A stretch of 64,000 bases of DNA from Diadema setosum. Lineage: Eukaryota; Echinodermata; Echinoidea; Diadematoida; Diadematidae. The DNA is taken from contig CM067065.1 in assembly GCA_033980235.1 (NCBI GenBank), positions 29,018,655 to 29,082,654 on the forward strand, given 5' to 3'. Made by a program: the position numbers and the translations under genes. The notes beneath the pieces were generated by a model. The model saw only the letters and a program-made list of their open reading frames with translations. It did no database searches and had not been told where the DNA came from. This document shows, in pieces, positions 11,648 to 23,829 of the stretch (the first letter of the stretch is position 1; each line of letters begins with the position of its first letter).

Positions 11648-13600
11648 TTTTTAAAGATAGGAAAAATTTTCATAGAATGTGTGAGGTAATCAAGTGCGTT
11701 AACAACACCACCTCTCAATATCTGTCACAACGCTTTGCAAAGCCCTCAAACACAATGGGTACTACTGGTCAAAGTCAAATTCGTCTCTATCTGAAGGTGG
11801 TTGTCAAATTTTGAGTAATTTTGGCAAACGCACTACTCAGAACGTAGGGACTGAAGAGTGGCGTAACCTCAGACCAGAGCAAAGATAACTGACCTTACTA
11901 CCACCCTGTATTCCGAGCATCAATGAGAGGACGCACGCTGCCCATCTCTGTACTGTAAAGTGCATAGTGTAATGCGATCACTGTGTTTTGTTTCTTGGTT
12001 TTATAGAAGACTCTGTTGGTCTATGTTTGTTAAGCCGTCCACATTTACTCTAGCAAACTTTCTGAGTGCCTTCCCTTCTTTGTCCCTCCTTTATTAATCT
12101 CATTCTTTTCTTCTCCATTTTTTCTTCTTCCTTCTTCTTCCTCTGCAATCTTCTTTTTTTTTTTTTCTTTTCTTCGTACTTCGCACATTTTACTGGTAGT
12201 AATATGATACGAGTGATCTTGGAAGTAAGAAATCCGATAATATCATTTAATTCGTTGTGCTCTGTCTTTTAATGAGCATTTTACTTTACCTTACACATTG
12301 GAAATTAATGTATGATAATTCTAAAAATGAATAATGTATATTTTAATGATGCATTAGTGATTATATCCAAAGTTATTTTAACTTTATTGTTATCAAAGTG
12401 TAATTATTTCCTGAATCCATGATTTGTCAGTTGCAGTTTTATCTGTAAACTTTTGCTTTTAAATGTTATGCTTTGTATCTTTTATGTTTGTACCCATCTG
12501 CAGGGTCCTCATTGAAGTCAGTTTTATAACAGACGAAGCTACCCTGACTAAATAAGACTGGAAATGAATAAGTAAATTAATAGATAAATAAATAAATTAT
12601 AAAACTTCTGGTAACTCTTTCCCAATTTATCCTTGGCGACTTTTTGTTGGTTTGATGAGTCAAATTTTGAAATATTTGCAGGAGAAGGAAGATGAGTTCC
12701 TCAAATTCAGCTCGAGGTTCCTGAAACAAGTATTAGCTTTTTTTTTCCTCTCATGAATCGATTTATTGTTTCATGAAACCTACTCCAAACCAAGAACACA
12801 TTATGTCGATTTGCAAGAAGGGATATCACCACGATATGTATAATTATTTTTTTCTGTCATGAGAGAGGTTTTTAACTTTAACCAAACCGAAAGTTCGAAT
12901 TATATACAACTACCATTGACTACTGGAAGGGAAATTTGATTCTCTAAATCCGTAGACTGTCAAAGTATAAGTAGCGTTATGATTAATATATGAGTGTCTC
13001 CACGATGTTTAACACGTGGCATTGGTAGAGATAAATAGTCCACATCAATGACATGCAACCTGTCATATAATTTTCTGACTTTCAGCAAGGTAGTCGTGCT
13101 GTAAGTAGAAAGAAAAATATTTTCTGCTTAATTATACTTGTATAAGGAAAGGAAATATTGGGTTATTTTGACATCTTACTATATTCAATTATATATGCTT
13201 TGCTCATTGTTTATATCATTATACAAACATAGGTGTGATAGCCATATCTATATTAATGTATCTATTACTGTCCATGTATTGTGTACATGTAATATTGCAG
13301 TAAATTACTCTGATTTAATGAAACTTAAACAGCTGTCAGTTCAACATGCGCTGAGATGAATGGGATTCAGTGTCGTAACGCGTGAATACAGTTGACCCTG
13401 GAATAGATTCTGATTAGCTTCCAGGTGGATGGCAATGAAAATAGGATCTGATAGTATAATTGATATATAAATCCAACCGCTTGTATGTTCTGAAACTAAC
13501 AACAAAACAAGTGTCAGAAGAAAATACAGCAGCTGAGAGAAACTCTGTAAATGCCCTGGGTCCTATTTATGTGGCGCAGAATAGCAGATGATGACGAGGG
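11648..13600. other. AT-rich DNA without a recognised gene
   Basis: Pyrimidine-rich and AT-rich sequence. Short open frames here do not resemble known proteins. Nothing else was recognised. Confidence 0.4.
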
Positions 13601-13666
13601 AGTCAAAGGACCAGGCAATATAAGGAGTTAGGCCATCGATCCGCACAGGGAGGAAGTGGAGGGCGG

Positions 13667-14481
13667 ATGAGGCTCCGGACGAGGCAGTGGCAATGGCAAA
13701 GTAGAAGGAGATGCAGGGTGCGGTTCAGGTGGGTCGAAAAGGGGTCGGGTTTCATCAGGGTGTTAGGTGGTACAGCAAGCAAGGCAGGAAGGGTAGTAGG
13801 GAGTTGGTGGTGGAGGCGGTTAAGGAGAAGGAGGAGGAATATCGCTTTGCCAATGCCGTACAGCAGGGAGTACAGGGAGCATGGACTCGATGGGAAGGGG
13901 TGGAGCAGAGGAAGGTGTCAGGGAATGACCTTTGGTCAATGTCCTCTGGAGCTGTGCCCTTCATGATCAGTTCCACCTTTGATGTTTTGCCGTCTCCAGT
14001 AAATATTCAGAGATGGAGCATTGAAGGATGGTGGATGCAGTGTTTGCAACAAGGCGAAAGGCTCACTAGAGCATGTTTTGTCAGCATGTGGAGGTCTATT
14101 ACAGGCCTATACATGGAGGCACAACCAGGTGTTGAAGGAGATGGCGGAGGTGGCGAGAGTGGCAGTGGAGGCAAGGAAGAAGAGTGGGCCTCCTAGGGTG
14201 AGGGGAATCCGGTTTGTGAAGGAGGGGGTGAGATGCAGTGTGAGAAGGAAGGGTCAGAGGGATGATGGTGGGGGGATCTTAGCAGCGGGAGACGATTGGG
14301 AGGTGCGCGGGTGGATGAGGGAAACCGTACAGTGCTAGAGGAGGTGGTAGTAACTGCCCTTCGGCCGGACATGGTGCTGGTAGCTAGGTCTGTGCACAGG
14401 TTAGCAATGGTGGAGCTAATTGAGCCATGGGAGACAAGGATGGATGAGGCAAGGGAAAGAAAATTGGATAGGTATGCATAG
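13667..14481 (+). pseudogene. Frameshifted LINE ORF C-terminal region (R2-like annotation group)
   Basis: Three overlapping frames together give one familiar protein module. The first (about 13711-14020) contains WTRWEGVEQRKVSGNDLW and DVLPSPVNIQRW. The second (about 14021-14290) contains CSVCNKAKGSLEHVLSAC, a C-x2-C...H-x4-C zinc knuckle, then TWRHNQVL. The third (14296-14481) contains VALRPDMVLV-type text and MVELIEPWETRMDEARERK. This order matches the C-terminal part of non-LTR retrotransposon polyproteins often labelled R2-like in invertebrates. Frame 1 to frame 2 and back to frame 1 means at least two indels, so it is dead. It is more GC-rich than its neighbours. Confidence 0.7.
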
Positions 14482-15779
14482 GTATAGGTGGGGCAGCAGA
14501 GACAGGAACTGCATGAATAGTTGGGAAGGCTTGGGGGGCTGGTGGGAATAGGGGGGGGGGGTGTAGAGAGAGTGTTTCTCGAGTGAGGAAAGGTGATTGA
14601 GGCCAAGCGTTTTCCTTTTTTTTTTGGGGGGGGGGGGGTCTTGTTCTGTTTGTTTTGTTTTGTTTTGTCTTGTCTTTGAAATGCCATTGGGGTGCTGTCA
14701 AGGGGATCCCAGCGCAGCACCGGCCAGCCCAGGGGATGCCAATGTTCAAAAAATTTTTATGATTGAGATTTTCATGACTCGGCATCTTGGCAGCGAATGC
14801 GCGCGCGAGCGAGGGTGTGGGAGGGGTTCCCCCCCCCCCTGTGGCCTCCCACGGTAGGGAGTTTTTTTTTCAATTTTCGCTCTGAATGATGCGACCAGGT
14901 ACACACTTAAGTGACTCTTTTCTACTTATTTTGAAAGACAAAAGGAAAATATACCTTCAATTCAACTATCATCTTAATCTTTTGAGCTATGATCATTATT
15001 ATAGGCCCAAGTTGCAGACTTCGCCCGATGCGTGAGACAAATGGGTGCCATGCGTGAGATCGTGAGACGGCCCCTAAATGCTTGAGTCTCACGCAGAATG
15101 CGTGAGACTTGGTAGCTCTGCTAGCCAGGGGGAGGTGTACAGCACTTAAATGGCCGAAACACTGATGATCCCTGGTGTGCTGCTGACGACCCATGGCATT
15201 TGCGGAGTCTAGTTAAACTCCAAATCAAGTGCACTCTACTCCTATTTTTACACACCACTAATGTATAACATAACAAGGTGTTTAATGCTCGATGGGACAA
15301 TACAAATAGCACACCATGAATATGGGCCTACCAAAAAAAGTTTCAAAGTTGTCAATTTTTTTTTTCTTTCAACATTACTCTGTGCGCTTTGTATCGGGGG
15401 CAGTCTGCCGTGAAGCGACAATTCTAACAGCACGCTATACGCCATAGAATGTGGAATTCCAACTTCTGAAAAAGAGAATAGCAAAATGAGCAGACAGGTA
15501 CGGCCTTGTACGGCAATATTCTTGGAGTGAAGCAGCGCGTTTAGTACCAAAAACTGCATCTATGAAAGAGACCCGCCTGTCTGGAAAAGGGTGCGGTGCG
15601 TGGATGTGCTCGGCTATCACTGCAACCGGAGAATTACGTTTGCCCCTCTTAGAGAAATGGCATAAGTGTGGTCACTTTGATGTGTTAATGGTGTTACACT
15701 TCGAAAAAAGCTACATTCAATCGTGCCTTTTATCTTTCTTAGGCAGATAAACCGTGTTTGAAGTCTTCGACTGTGTGCG
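14482..15779. other. LINE tail and 5' flank of the receptor gene
   Basis: Poly-G and poly-T tracts follow the dead LINE (14550-14640). Words of the type GCGTGAGAC repeat at 15027-15112. No TATA box or clear promoter was found within the last 300 bp before the signal-peptide ATG at 15780. Confidence 0.35.
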
Positions 15780-15852
15780 ATGGATAACAGATATTATCTC
15801 TTTCTGCTACTGACACTGGCAATTTCCGTGCTACGTGGTCTCGCTGAAGAAG
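15780..15852 (+). CDS. Receptor exon 1: signal peptide
   Basis: The start codon lies in GTGCGATGG, with G at +4. It opens the frame MDNRYYLFLLLTLAISVLRG followed by LAEE, a clear signal peptide with a hydrophobic core and a small-residue cleavage zone. The exon ends with one base of a split codon before a strong donor, G|GTAAGC. This phase-1 end fits the phase-1 acceptor of the Ig V exon 14.5 kb downstream; the joined codon gives valine. The link over so long an intron is inference, but the phase, the signal peptide and the order all agree. Confidence 0.6.
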
Positions 15853-16980
15853 GTAAGCTTACTCATTGTTGAATATACGGCATATATAATTAACGTCGTG
15901 TCAAAACCTATAAATATTGTTACTGACAGGAGAATAATGAAAAAAGAGCCTACCGAGACACATATAATTAGATAGATAAGGAAAAAGTGTTCTATTTGTC
16001 GTACGCGGATATCAATTTATTGTTATTGGATTTAATTTTATTGATGTAGTCGCTGAAGGATTATAGTGGATAGTGTCGATGTCAATCAGATATGTATTTT
16101 CGATAATTTATAGCGAACTTCAGGATTCTTTTTTAAATGGCCGATACACATAATACTTACCATGGGAAGCGAACGACCCCCCCCCCCCCCCCCCCCCGCC
16201 TTTCCACTTATCCATGCATGGTCCACGTAACATTGATTGTATTTTCCATGACTCAACGTGAAAGTATCGATTTTATATTTGGTTTCCGGTTTCCGTTTCC
16301 TTCTGATTTTTTTTTTTTCGTGTGAACAACACTATATTACGAACGGACGGCCTACCCTCTTATATCAAAAAATCCAGACATTTAACAAAGGATGCAACAT
16401 GCCATTGAATTAATACCACACAAGATCTCATTAATACTTTGGAAGGGACCTTCTACGATAGCACGATATCAATGCTTTTATAAATCATTAGACAATTTGA
16501 ACAGAAAATGGGGAATTATCTAAACGAATTTGAATTTGTCTCGTTCTTGTTTTGTTTTTATATGCAGCTAAAACTAACGAGGAAACGCATTTTTTTTCTT
16601 GAATATTCGATCGACAGTGTGCATAACATTATTTGATATACATTTCAAACAAGCTAAAATGTTTTCTTCCTCAAATACCTCTCTCCCCCACGGGGGGGCA
16701 AAATGAAAACCCCCAACTGAAAAAGGTTCCCTCGCTTGCGCATTTCCCCCAAAAGTGTTCTGTTGCCTTGAATGTACACTAGGGGCACCATAGCGTTTGC
16801 ATTCAGCGATCTACGCCATAAGCTGCGTCAGCAGTAGCCTTTTGTTAAGGCGCCCTCTCTGCACGATAGATATAACGGCAGCCGAGCGCAACAGCGCGAG
16901 GGCCTCTTGAGATCTGCTTCCATATATCATGGCACATTAACCCCATTGAAAAGTCATATTGACGGGCTCTGGTCGACCAA

Positions 16981-17200
16981 GGGCAGTGAGTTGGCTCAGT
17001 CGGTAGCGCGTCTACCTCACGATCCTAAGGGCCAAGGCTCGAAATCGAGTCTGGACTGAGTAATGTTGTGTGTTAGTATACCTCCCCCCCCCCCCCCCCC
17101 CTCTTACAGCAAGTGGCAAAACACTCTGTCCCTCGGATAGGACATAAAATAGAGCTCCCGTGTATGAAAGAGTAACAACTCATGCAAGTCAAAGATCCCG
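16981..17200 (+). mobile_element. tRNA-derived SINE, family 2, copy 1
   Basis: The head reads GTTGGCTCAGTCGGTAGCGC (A box) followed by GGCTCGAAATCGAGTC (B box). The body contains AAAACACTCTGTCCCTCGGA and GTAACAACTCATGC. The same head and body occur in reverse at 26690-26903. It lacks an intact tRNA fold, so it is a SINE. Confidence 0.8.
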
Positions 17201-17271
17201 CTTCCTTCACTCATCGGAAAGACCAGTAGTCAAAGAGCATTAGGTCAAAAAAGGCCTAAACCTGGACATTT

Positions 17272-17476
17272 TTGGTAACAAGCTGATTTTTTTTTTTTTT
17301 TCAGGATAGGTCCAGAAAAAAAAAATGTGTAGAATAACATACTACAAGTCCTCATAAATCCTCTTTGAGCGTTTTCCGCAATCCAAGATGGCGTCCACAA
17401 TGGCCGCCATTTCCAGAAATTCTTATAACCTTTCAACCAGAGAACCCAAATACAAAATTTAAATGTCTAAATATAT
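17272..17476. repeat. ~161 bp satellite with AAGATGGCG motif, left unit
   Basis: This unit contains CAATCCAAGATGGCGTCC, GGCCGCCATTTCC and ACCCAAATACAAAATTTAA. It matches the reverse complement of 22775-22970, including an outer arm with CAGGATAGGTCCAG and CCTCATAAATCCTC. It is cut at 17476 by the element at 17477-19518 and resumes at 19519. Confidence 0.75.
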
Positions 17477-17976
17477 GTGACCCGCTACAACAAAAAGATC
17501 CGAAAGTCGGGGAGGACAATTTTCTGAAAATGGCATGACATTATTCCCATATTCTTCTACTTTAATTTCATATACATGTATAGCACAACTCATAAAAGTA
17601 CTTGGTTGCGGAGATATCGATGATTATATCAGCGCATGTCAAGTGGTTGAGGAAATCAGAGTTTCGAGAAAAACGCCTTCAAAGTTGTCCTTCCAATGCT
17701 CTCATGGTCAAGGGGAGGCGAGAGTGTTTTCACCGCTTGACAATAGAAGGCACGCTCCTAGAGACCTCCACCATGTTCATTCAAGCTTAGCACCAGCGGT
17801 CCATGAACGACCAATCGGTAATCAGGATGCCAAGCACTGACCAATAAGATCACTCCCTCGTTGCTAGGGGCGGAGTCTACCTGCAGCGCTAAATCCAAAT
17901 CTTCGGACACTTACATTAAAAGTCGGAAAATCCTGACCCAGAAAAACGCTAATTTCTTGCCTTTCCTTTGATCATT

Positions 17977-18566
17977 TGTGACCGTGCACCTCAAAACGAA
18001 CATAAAGTCGCACACACTGATTTTGCAACCGGGTCAACCGAGCCGAACTTGACTTTTTCATATTTCCTGAAAGAGCGGGTCTTCTTTTACATCATGCTAA
18101 AATTTGGTATCATAAAACGGGCAGGAAAGTGTGTGTGTGTTTTTTTTTTAGCAGTTTATCTCGAACATTTTTTTGAGAATAGTGTGATTAGGTGTGTCTT
18201 TAGAATACCTTTTTCATTTCTGAAAAACCTTGTCCACACTCTTCACTTTCAACTCTAATAACTTTTGAAAGAATAGTCCTAGTGCTTTGAAAGTTGGCAT
18301 TAATTATGGACAGAATATGTTAATGAGGCATGCTTAATTTCAGTTTAATCTGATAATCCCTTCATTGTTGTTACTCTGGTGGTTAACTTCCTGTTTTTTG
18401 TCAGATTCATCGCACAGCCAACACGGTTTGGTAAAGATTAAGCGCTTGAATAGACACTGTACTTCAGAGCCTTTTTTTCTCAGTTCACACTTTTCCTGAG
18501 TTTGTGCTCTCTTTCCAATATTTAGATAGGTTAGGAGAGTCCATTTGATTTGAGTTATACATCATA
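17977..18566 (+). mobile_element. TGTGACC-family MITE, copy 2 (3' truncated)
   Basis: Same left end and body as copy 1, but the right ~100 bp is missing; it ends at ATACATCATA, where copy 3 starts. The two copies are head to tail. Confidence 0.8.
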
Positions 18567-19350
18567 TGTGACCGTGCACCTCAAAACGAACATAAAGTCG
18601 CACACACTGATTTTATGTGAGGAATGAAAATAAGTGAAATGGGTCAACCTAGCCGAACTTTACTTTTTCATATTTTCTGAAAGAGCGGGTCTTCTTTTAC
18701 ATTATGTTAAAATTTAGTATCATAAAACGGGCAGGAAAGTGTGTGTGTGTGTGTGTGTTTTTTTTTAGCAGTTTATCTCGAGCATATTTGGTAGAATAGT
18801 GTGATTAGGTGTGTCTTTAGAATCACTTTTTCATTTCTGAAAAACCTTGTCCACACTCTTCACTTTCAACTCTAATAACTTTTGAAAAGATAGTGCTACT
18901 GCTTTGAAAGTTGGTATTAATTATGGACAGAATGTGTTAATGAGGCATGTTTCTCTTCCTTCCGCGCCTAGAGCACTCTGCAGAGTGGATTTGGCGGTAT
19001 ATAAATCATATCAATTTTTATTATAAATTATTATTAATTTCAGTTTAATCTGATAATCTCTTCATTGTTGTTACTCTGGGGTTTACTTCCTGTTTTTTGT
19101 CCCATTCATTGCACAGCCAGCACGGTTTGGTAAAGATTAAGCGCTTGAATAGACACTGTACTTCAGAGCCTCTTTTCTCAGTTCACACTTTTCCTGAGTT
19201 TGTGCTTTCTTTCCAATATTTAGATAGGTTAGGAGAGTCCATTTGATTTGAGTTATACATCATTTTAAAGCTTAAAGTCTGCTCTTTCAGAATATGGTCT
19301 TAACTAAAAATTCTGGCGACTTTTTGTTTGTTTTGAGGTGCACGGTCACA
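18567..19350 (+). mobile_element. TGTGACC-family MITE, copy 3
   Basis: A full copy with both TIRs, longer than copy 1 because ~86 bp of SINE tail is inserted at 18948-19033. It sits directly after truncated copy 2. Confidence 0.85.
18948..19033 (+). mobile_element. SINE 3' tail nested in a MITE
   Basis: The text GGATTTGGCGGTATATAAAT plus an ATT-rich tail resembles the common 'GGCGCTATATAAAT' 3' tail of many SINEs. It is absent from the sister MITE copies, so it is an insertion of a 5'-truncated SINE. Confidence 0.55.
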
Positions 19351-19518
19351 TTTAGCATCGAAATTTCAGCAGATGATGAACAAAACATTAGACTACAAAA
19401 TATTGCAAAAAACGGAAATCCGATTGTTTTGACCGATTTTGATGATGTGACTTTAAACTCGATTTTCTCGGCTCGGCCGTCAGCGACTTTCTTAGGATAC
19501 TTTTGTTGAAGCGGGTAA

Positions 19519-20030
19519 CATATGTTTTGAAGCATGAAGAACTCGTTAAAATACATATCAATATATGTTGGTGCACGCAAGTACCGAAATCCAAGATGGC
19601 GTCCAAAATGGTCGCCATTTTCTGAAATTCTTATAGCTTTTCAGGCAGGCAACCCAAATACAAAATTTAACTGTCTTAATATATGTTTTGAAGCGTGAGG
19701 AACTCAATAAAACACATATCAAAAGATGTTGATGCACGCAAGTACCAAAATCCAAGATGGCGTCCAAAATGGCCGTCATCTTGTGAAATTCTTATAGCTT
19801 TTCAGCCAGATAACCCAAATACAAAATTAAAGTGTCTAGATGTCTGTTTTGAAGGATGAAGAACTCAATAAAACACATGTTTAAACCTTTCTACTAGGGA
19901 ACCCATTACAGAATTTAATCGTCTTTACAAGTTTCGAAACATGAAGAACTCAATAAAATACATATTAAGAGATTTTGAAGCATGCATGTACTGATTTAAC
20001 CGCTCGAGCTCTTCCAAATATGGAAAATGG
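19519..20030 (+). repeat. AAGATGGCG satellite array, three units
   Basis: Units of about 161 bp start near 19523, 19684 and 19845 with GTTTTGAAG(C/G)(A/G)TGA(A/G)GAACTC. They contain CCAAGATGGCGTCC and AAATGGC(C/T)GCCAT. The array decays toward 20030. Confidence 0.8.
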
Positions 20031-20639
20031 GATGGAAAATGGCTGGCAGTCACAATTTTATCTCACAAATATGTAAATAAATGTCAGTATAGTTTATAAG
20101 AAACATTTTATTCAAAATAAAGTTCTTATGTGTAAAGTACACAAATAAAAGCATTTGGATGTTAAACTCAAGGAGTGTGTCCTTGTTACGAGAGAAATAT
20201 TTCACCAACAGATTTGTTGCTAAACAGAGAGCCTAGTAGAAAGCAATATCTTTTTACCACATGGTTTATTTTCGTTACCTCAATCGCATGAGATGAAGAT
20301 TTAGTGCTAGCCCCTTTTTATTACCAACGCATTTGATGTCTACCATGAGGTGAGTTCCAGTTGAAACTGTCAGTCATCACTTGAGAAGTAAAAACAATTC
20401 TTTGAGAAGTAAAAACAATATTTTTTTCATATCTGTACTACATAAATTTAGACACTAATAATGAATTAGTGTCTACACGTGCTACAAAATAATGTGTAAT
20501 TCATCACATGACAGTGAATTTCTTTGGTGCAGTATATTGCTTATCTAAACATAATCAGTGTCTAAATTATCTTATCCATTTCGTAAAGATTAGGTAAAAT
20601 TATATAATGAATAGAAGTCAAAGAATATTATGGCACTCA

Positions 20640-22060
20640 CAGATATTGGTACATGGAGGAGGGATACACCTCTACCACACGAGGGACCTTTTGTTCTTTC
20701 CTCTTTTTTTTTTTTTTTTTACTCGAAAGTGAAACATATAGTGCAAACGTTTAGTAAGATATTGAATTAGTTCCATCAAAGAGTAGGAAATTGGATATGA
20801 AGTAGTATTCAGGGAAATGGGCAATATATGGAAGGGTGTGGAAGGGGGATCCCCTCCCCCTCCACCCCAACATGAGGGAGACTTTGCATTTCCAGACATA
20901 ATATTCAGACATCTGATGCATCCTATTGGTGAAATATTAGATTTTTATTTCCATCAAAAAAAGGAAGAAAAAGATATATAATCATGGAAGTGCGCGGTTA
21001 TAGGGTTGCCTGCTCCCACACGTAGGAAAATTTTTGCTTTTCGTATTTTTGGACTTGAAATTCACAGCGCTGTTGCACCCGTTTGGTAAAATATCCGATA
21101 TTTGTTTTCTTCTTGAAAACGTTAGGAAAAAATATGTATTCAGGAAAGTGCCGGGGAGAGAGAAGTGTGAGAGGAGAATACCCCTTCCCATAGGATGGAA
21201 ATTTGGGGATTTTCCAATTTGAAATTCAGAGATTTAGCGCACTCTTTTGGTGAAATATCTGAGATTTTTTTTTGTCCTAAAAGTAAGAAAATATATATTT
21301 ATGGAAATATGCGTAGGAGTTGTATGAGGTGATGCACCCTCCCACAAAATGGAGATTTTTTTTTTTCAGGTTACGGGTTTAATGGTGCGCTCTGTTGATG
21401 AAATACTATATTTTCGTTTCTATTAAAAAGTGTAAGCAGAATAAAGACTAGTATATTCTTGGCAATGAGCTAGTAGAAGATTGGGGGATCACTTTCGACT
21501 GGAGGAAGTTTTGCATTTCGATGATCATCATTAAACGGCCTAATGCACCCTTGGTGTTATATTAAGAACATTGTCCATCCCCAAAGAGTACATAATGATA
21601 GTCTCAATATCCCCATCCCCCACCAACACGAGAGAGCTTTTACAATCATAGAAATTAAAATAATCATATCATTTACACATATTGATGGAATATTTGGGAA
21701 TTGTTAATCAAAGGGGTACTTAATTTAAATTGGGGGAAGTGAGCGGTTGAAGAGCTAAAGCAAATTACCCTTCAATATGACGGAACTAACTTCTGCATTT
21801 TGTAAGTGAAAGATCTACACACTTTTTGACGACAGATTCGGAAATGTGTTAATCTCAAAAGTGTACAAAGACTGTGATAAGGGATCGAGCGAGGGACGAT
21901 TAACATTTTATGATTGCAATTTAATAACAAAGTGCTAATACTTCAGGTTTAATATTAGGAAAATAATAATTGTACAGGCCACCACCTTCCCCGAAGGAGG
22001 GGGGGGGGGGGGGGAGGGGGATGCATCCAACCCAACGTATCCTTTTTGCGCATATTTAAG
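20640..22060. repeat. Old tandem array, unit ~155-170 bp
   Basis: A phrase of the type CCCTCCCACA(A/C)...GGA(A)GATTTTTGC followed by TTTGGTGAAATAT(C)TGAGATTTTT recurs near 20656, 20850, 21012, 21181, 21337, 21490, 21613 and 21770. The spacing is mostly 153-170 bp. Copies are strongly diverged. Long poly-G runs lie near its end (21999-22020). No coding sense. Confidence 0.7.
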
Positions 22061-22129
22061 GGAAATATTCCACTGGACCTTCTGAGTTAAATGTTAAATC
22101 ACGAACATTATGATGTTTAATTTCTTTGT

Positions 22130-22972
22130 CTCTTGAAACAGGCTAAAAACAGCAATTTTTGATAAACAAACGGCGGCCATTTTGGGCAACATTTTGCTTT
22201 CGCGAAGAACTCACATGATTTTATTTGTACTTACGTGCTTCATGATCTATGAATACGTATTTCGTTGGGTTCCTTATGTCTCAAAATATATACTTATACA
22301 TTTGAGTGCATATCGCGGTTACCTAGTCGTAGGGTTGTGAGAAATGCAGAAAATGGCAGCCATTTCGGACACCATTTTTGGTTTCTGAAAGTGCTTAAGT
22401 GCTTTATTTGTGTTTCAAAATCTCTGAATAAGTGTTATATCTGGTTCCTTGTGACTCAAAGCATATATTTTGACATTCCAAAGGTGTAGAGTTGAATCTA
22501 CTTCCAATATTATGAAAAAAAAAAATCAGGAAATGGCGGCCATTTTCGACGCCATCTTGGATTTACTTTCGTGCTTCAACAACTCTTAATACTATGTATT
22601 TCATTGAGTTCTTTATCCTTCAAAACATATATGTAGACATTCAAATTTTGTACTTAGGCTACCTGGCTGAACAGTTATAAGTATTTTAGAAAATGGCAAC
22701 CATTTTGGACGCCATCTTAAATTTTGGTACTTGCGTGCATCTACATCTCTTAATATGTATTTTATTGAGTTGTTCATGCTTCAAAACATATATCTAGACA
22801 TTTAAATTTTGAATTTGGGTTCTCTGGTTGAAAAGTTACAAGAATTTCTGGAAATGGCGGCCATTTTGGCGCCATCTTGGATTGCGGAAAACGCTCTAAG
22901 AGGATTTATGAGGACTTTTAGTATGTTATTCTAAACATTTTTCTGGACCTATCCTGAAAAAAAAAAATAAGG
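22130..22972 (-). repeat. AAGATGGCG satellite array, inverted, ~5 units
   Basis: Reverse-orientation units of the satellite seen at 17272 and 19519, each with a GGCGGCCATTTT...GCCATCTTGGAT block. The outermost unit (22775-22970) matches 17272-17476 including the flanking arm, so the two arrays form a large inverted pair. GCCATCTTG is the reverse of CAAGATGGC, the core of the known YY1 binding motif. Confidence 0.8.
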
Positions 22973-23800
22973 ACCTGCAGAAAACCGTATAAACGTAATA
23001 GACTTCAGGAAAACCTTTTAAGAATGTTCAAAACGTTCTGTGGATTTTCTCCGGACGTAAATTAAAAAAAAAAAACCTTTGAAAATCGTCTAGAACTTTC
23101 AAAAACCGTTTTAAGAACGTCTAAAAAGTCTTATGACCCTTCCCGGAACGTTAAAGGAACCTTTTATAGAGTCTTGAACGTCCAGAAAACCTTTCAATAA
23201 TGACATAATGTTTATTTTTTATAGGGTATTAAAGAAATGATAGTTATGGTATTGAGTACACACAATCTGAGATTAATGTATCCTAATCCTTATCCTATAT
23301 AATCCTATCCTAACCCGTCTCTAATGTCCTATCACCTATACTACACCCTATTCCCAATTGATGAATCTGTGTGACATTCTTTTATACATCACCAAAAAGT
23401 TGAAATGCATGAAGACATGGTTTCTTAAATTAGAACTCACACACCTTACTTTGAATATTTATAATTAGGCATGAACATTCATGACTGAGGAACCAATGTC
23501 GAACACGCAGGGGACACAATAAAAACGTTTTTTTTTTTTTTTTTTTTTTTACGTTCATTAACGACGAAGTCGACGTAGCAGACCTAACAAATACGTTTTA
23601 TGGACGATTATAAAGGACGAAGACGTTCCAGACATAATAACGTTTTGTAACGTCCATTGACGTTTTTTAAACGTTTTCCAAAATACATGTGCTTTGAGGT
23701 AAATGCTGGGTCCCAACTTTGACGTTAACGAAGACGTACGGAACCTCCAAAAAAAAAGTTTAGGAAACGATCTGAAAACGTTCTGAGTTTGCTGGGTATT
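22973..23800. repeat. AACGTT-rich degenerate inverted repeat
   Basis: Phrases such as AAAACGTTCT, AGAACGTCTA and GAACGTTAAAGG (22990-23200) are mirrored by ACGTTCATTAACG and GAAAACGTTCTGAG (23550-23800). The right end reads GTTTGCTGGGT, the reverse of an ACCCAGCAAAC end seen in a widespread transposon family. Poly-T at 23530-23551. No coding capacity. Confidence 0.5.
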
Positions 23801-23829
23801 TATAGTGGGAGTCTGTGGCATGCACTTGC

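Larger units (their letters stand above)
17477..19518. mobile_element. TIR element, TGTGACCCGCT family
   Basis: The left end is TGTGACCCGCTACAACAAAA and the right end is TTTTGTTGAAGCGGGTAACA, which are near-perfect inverted repeats flanked by TA. It interrupts the AAGATGGCG satellite: the satellite text stops at 17476 and continues at 19519. It holds a CCAAT- and GC-box-bearing stretch (17800-17885) and two TGTGACC MITE copies. No transposase was found. One end of another copy is at 30036. Confidence 0.75.

Noticed and set aside
13755..14785. Long - strand frames rich in Ser, Pro and Thr
   Set aside because: They are antisense shadows of the GC-rich dead LINE fragment and its poly-G tail.
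16981..17060. Possible tRNA gene
   Set aside because: A and B boxes are present but the acceptor and anticodon arms do not close, and the same head with the same tail occurs at 26.7-26.9 kb; it is a SINE.
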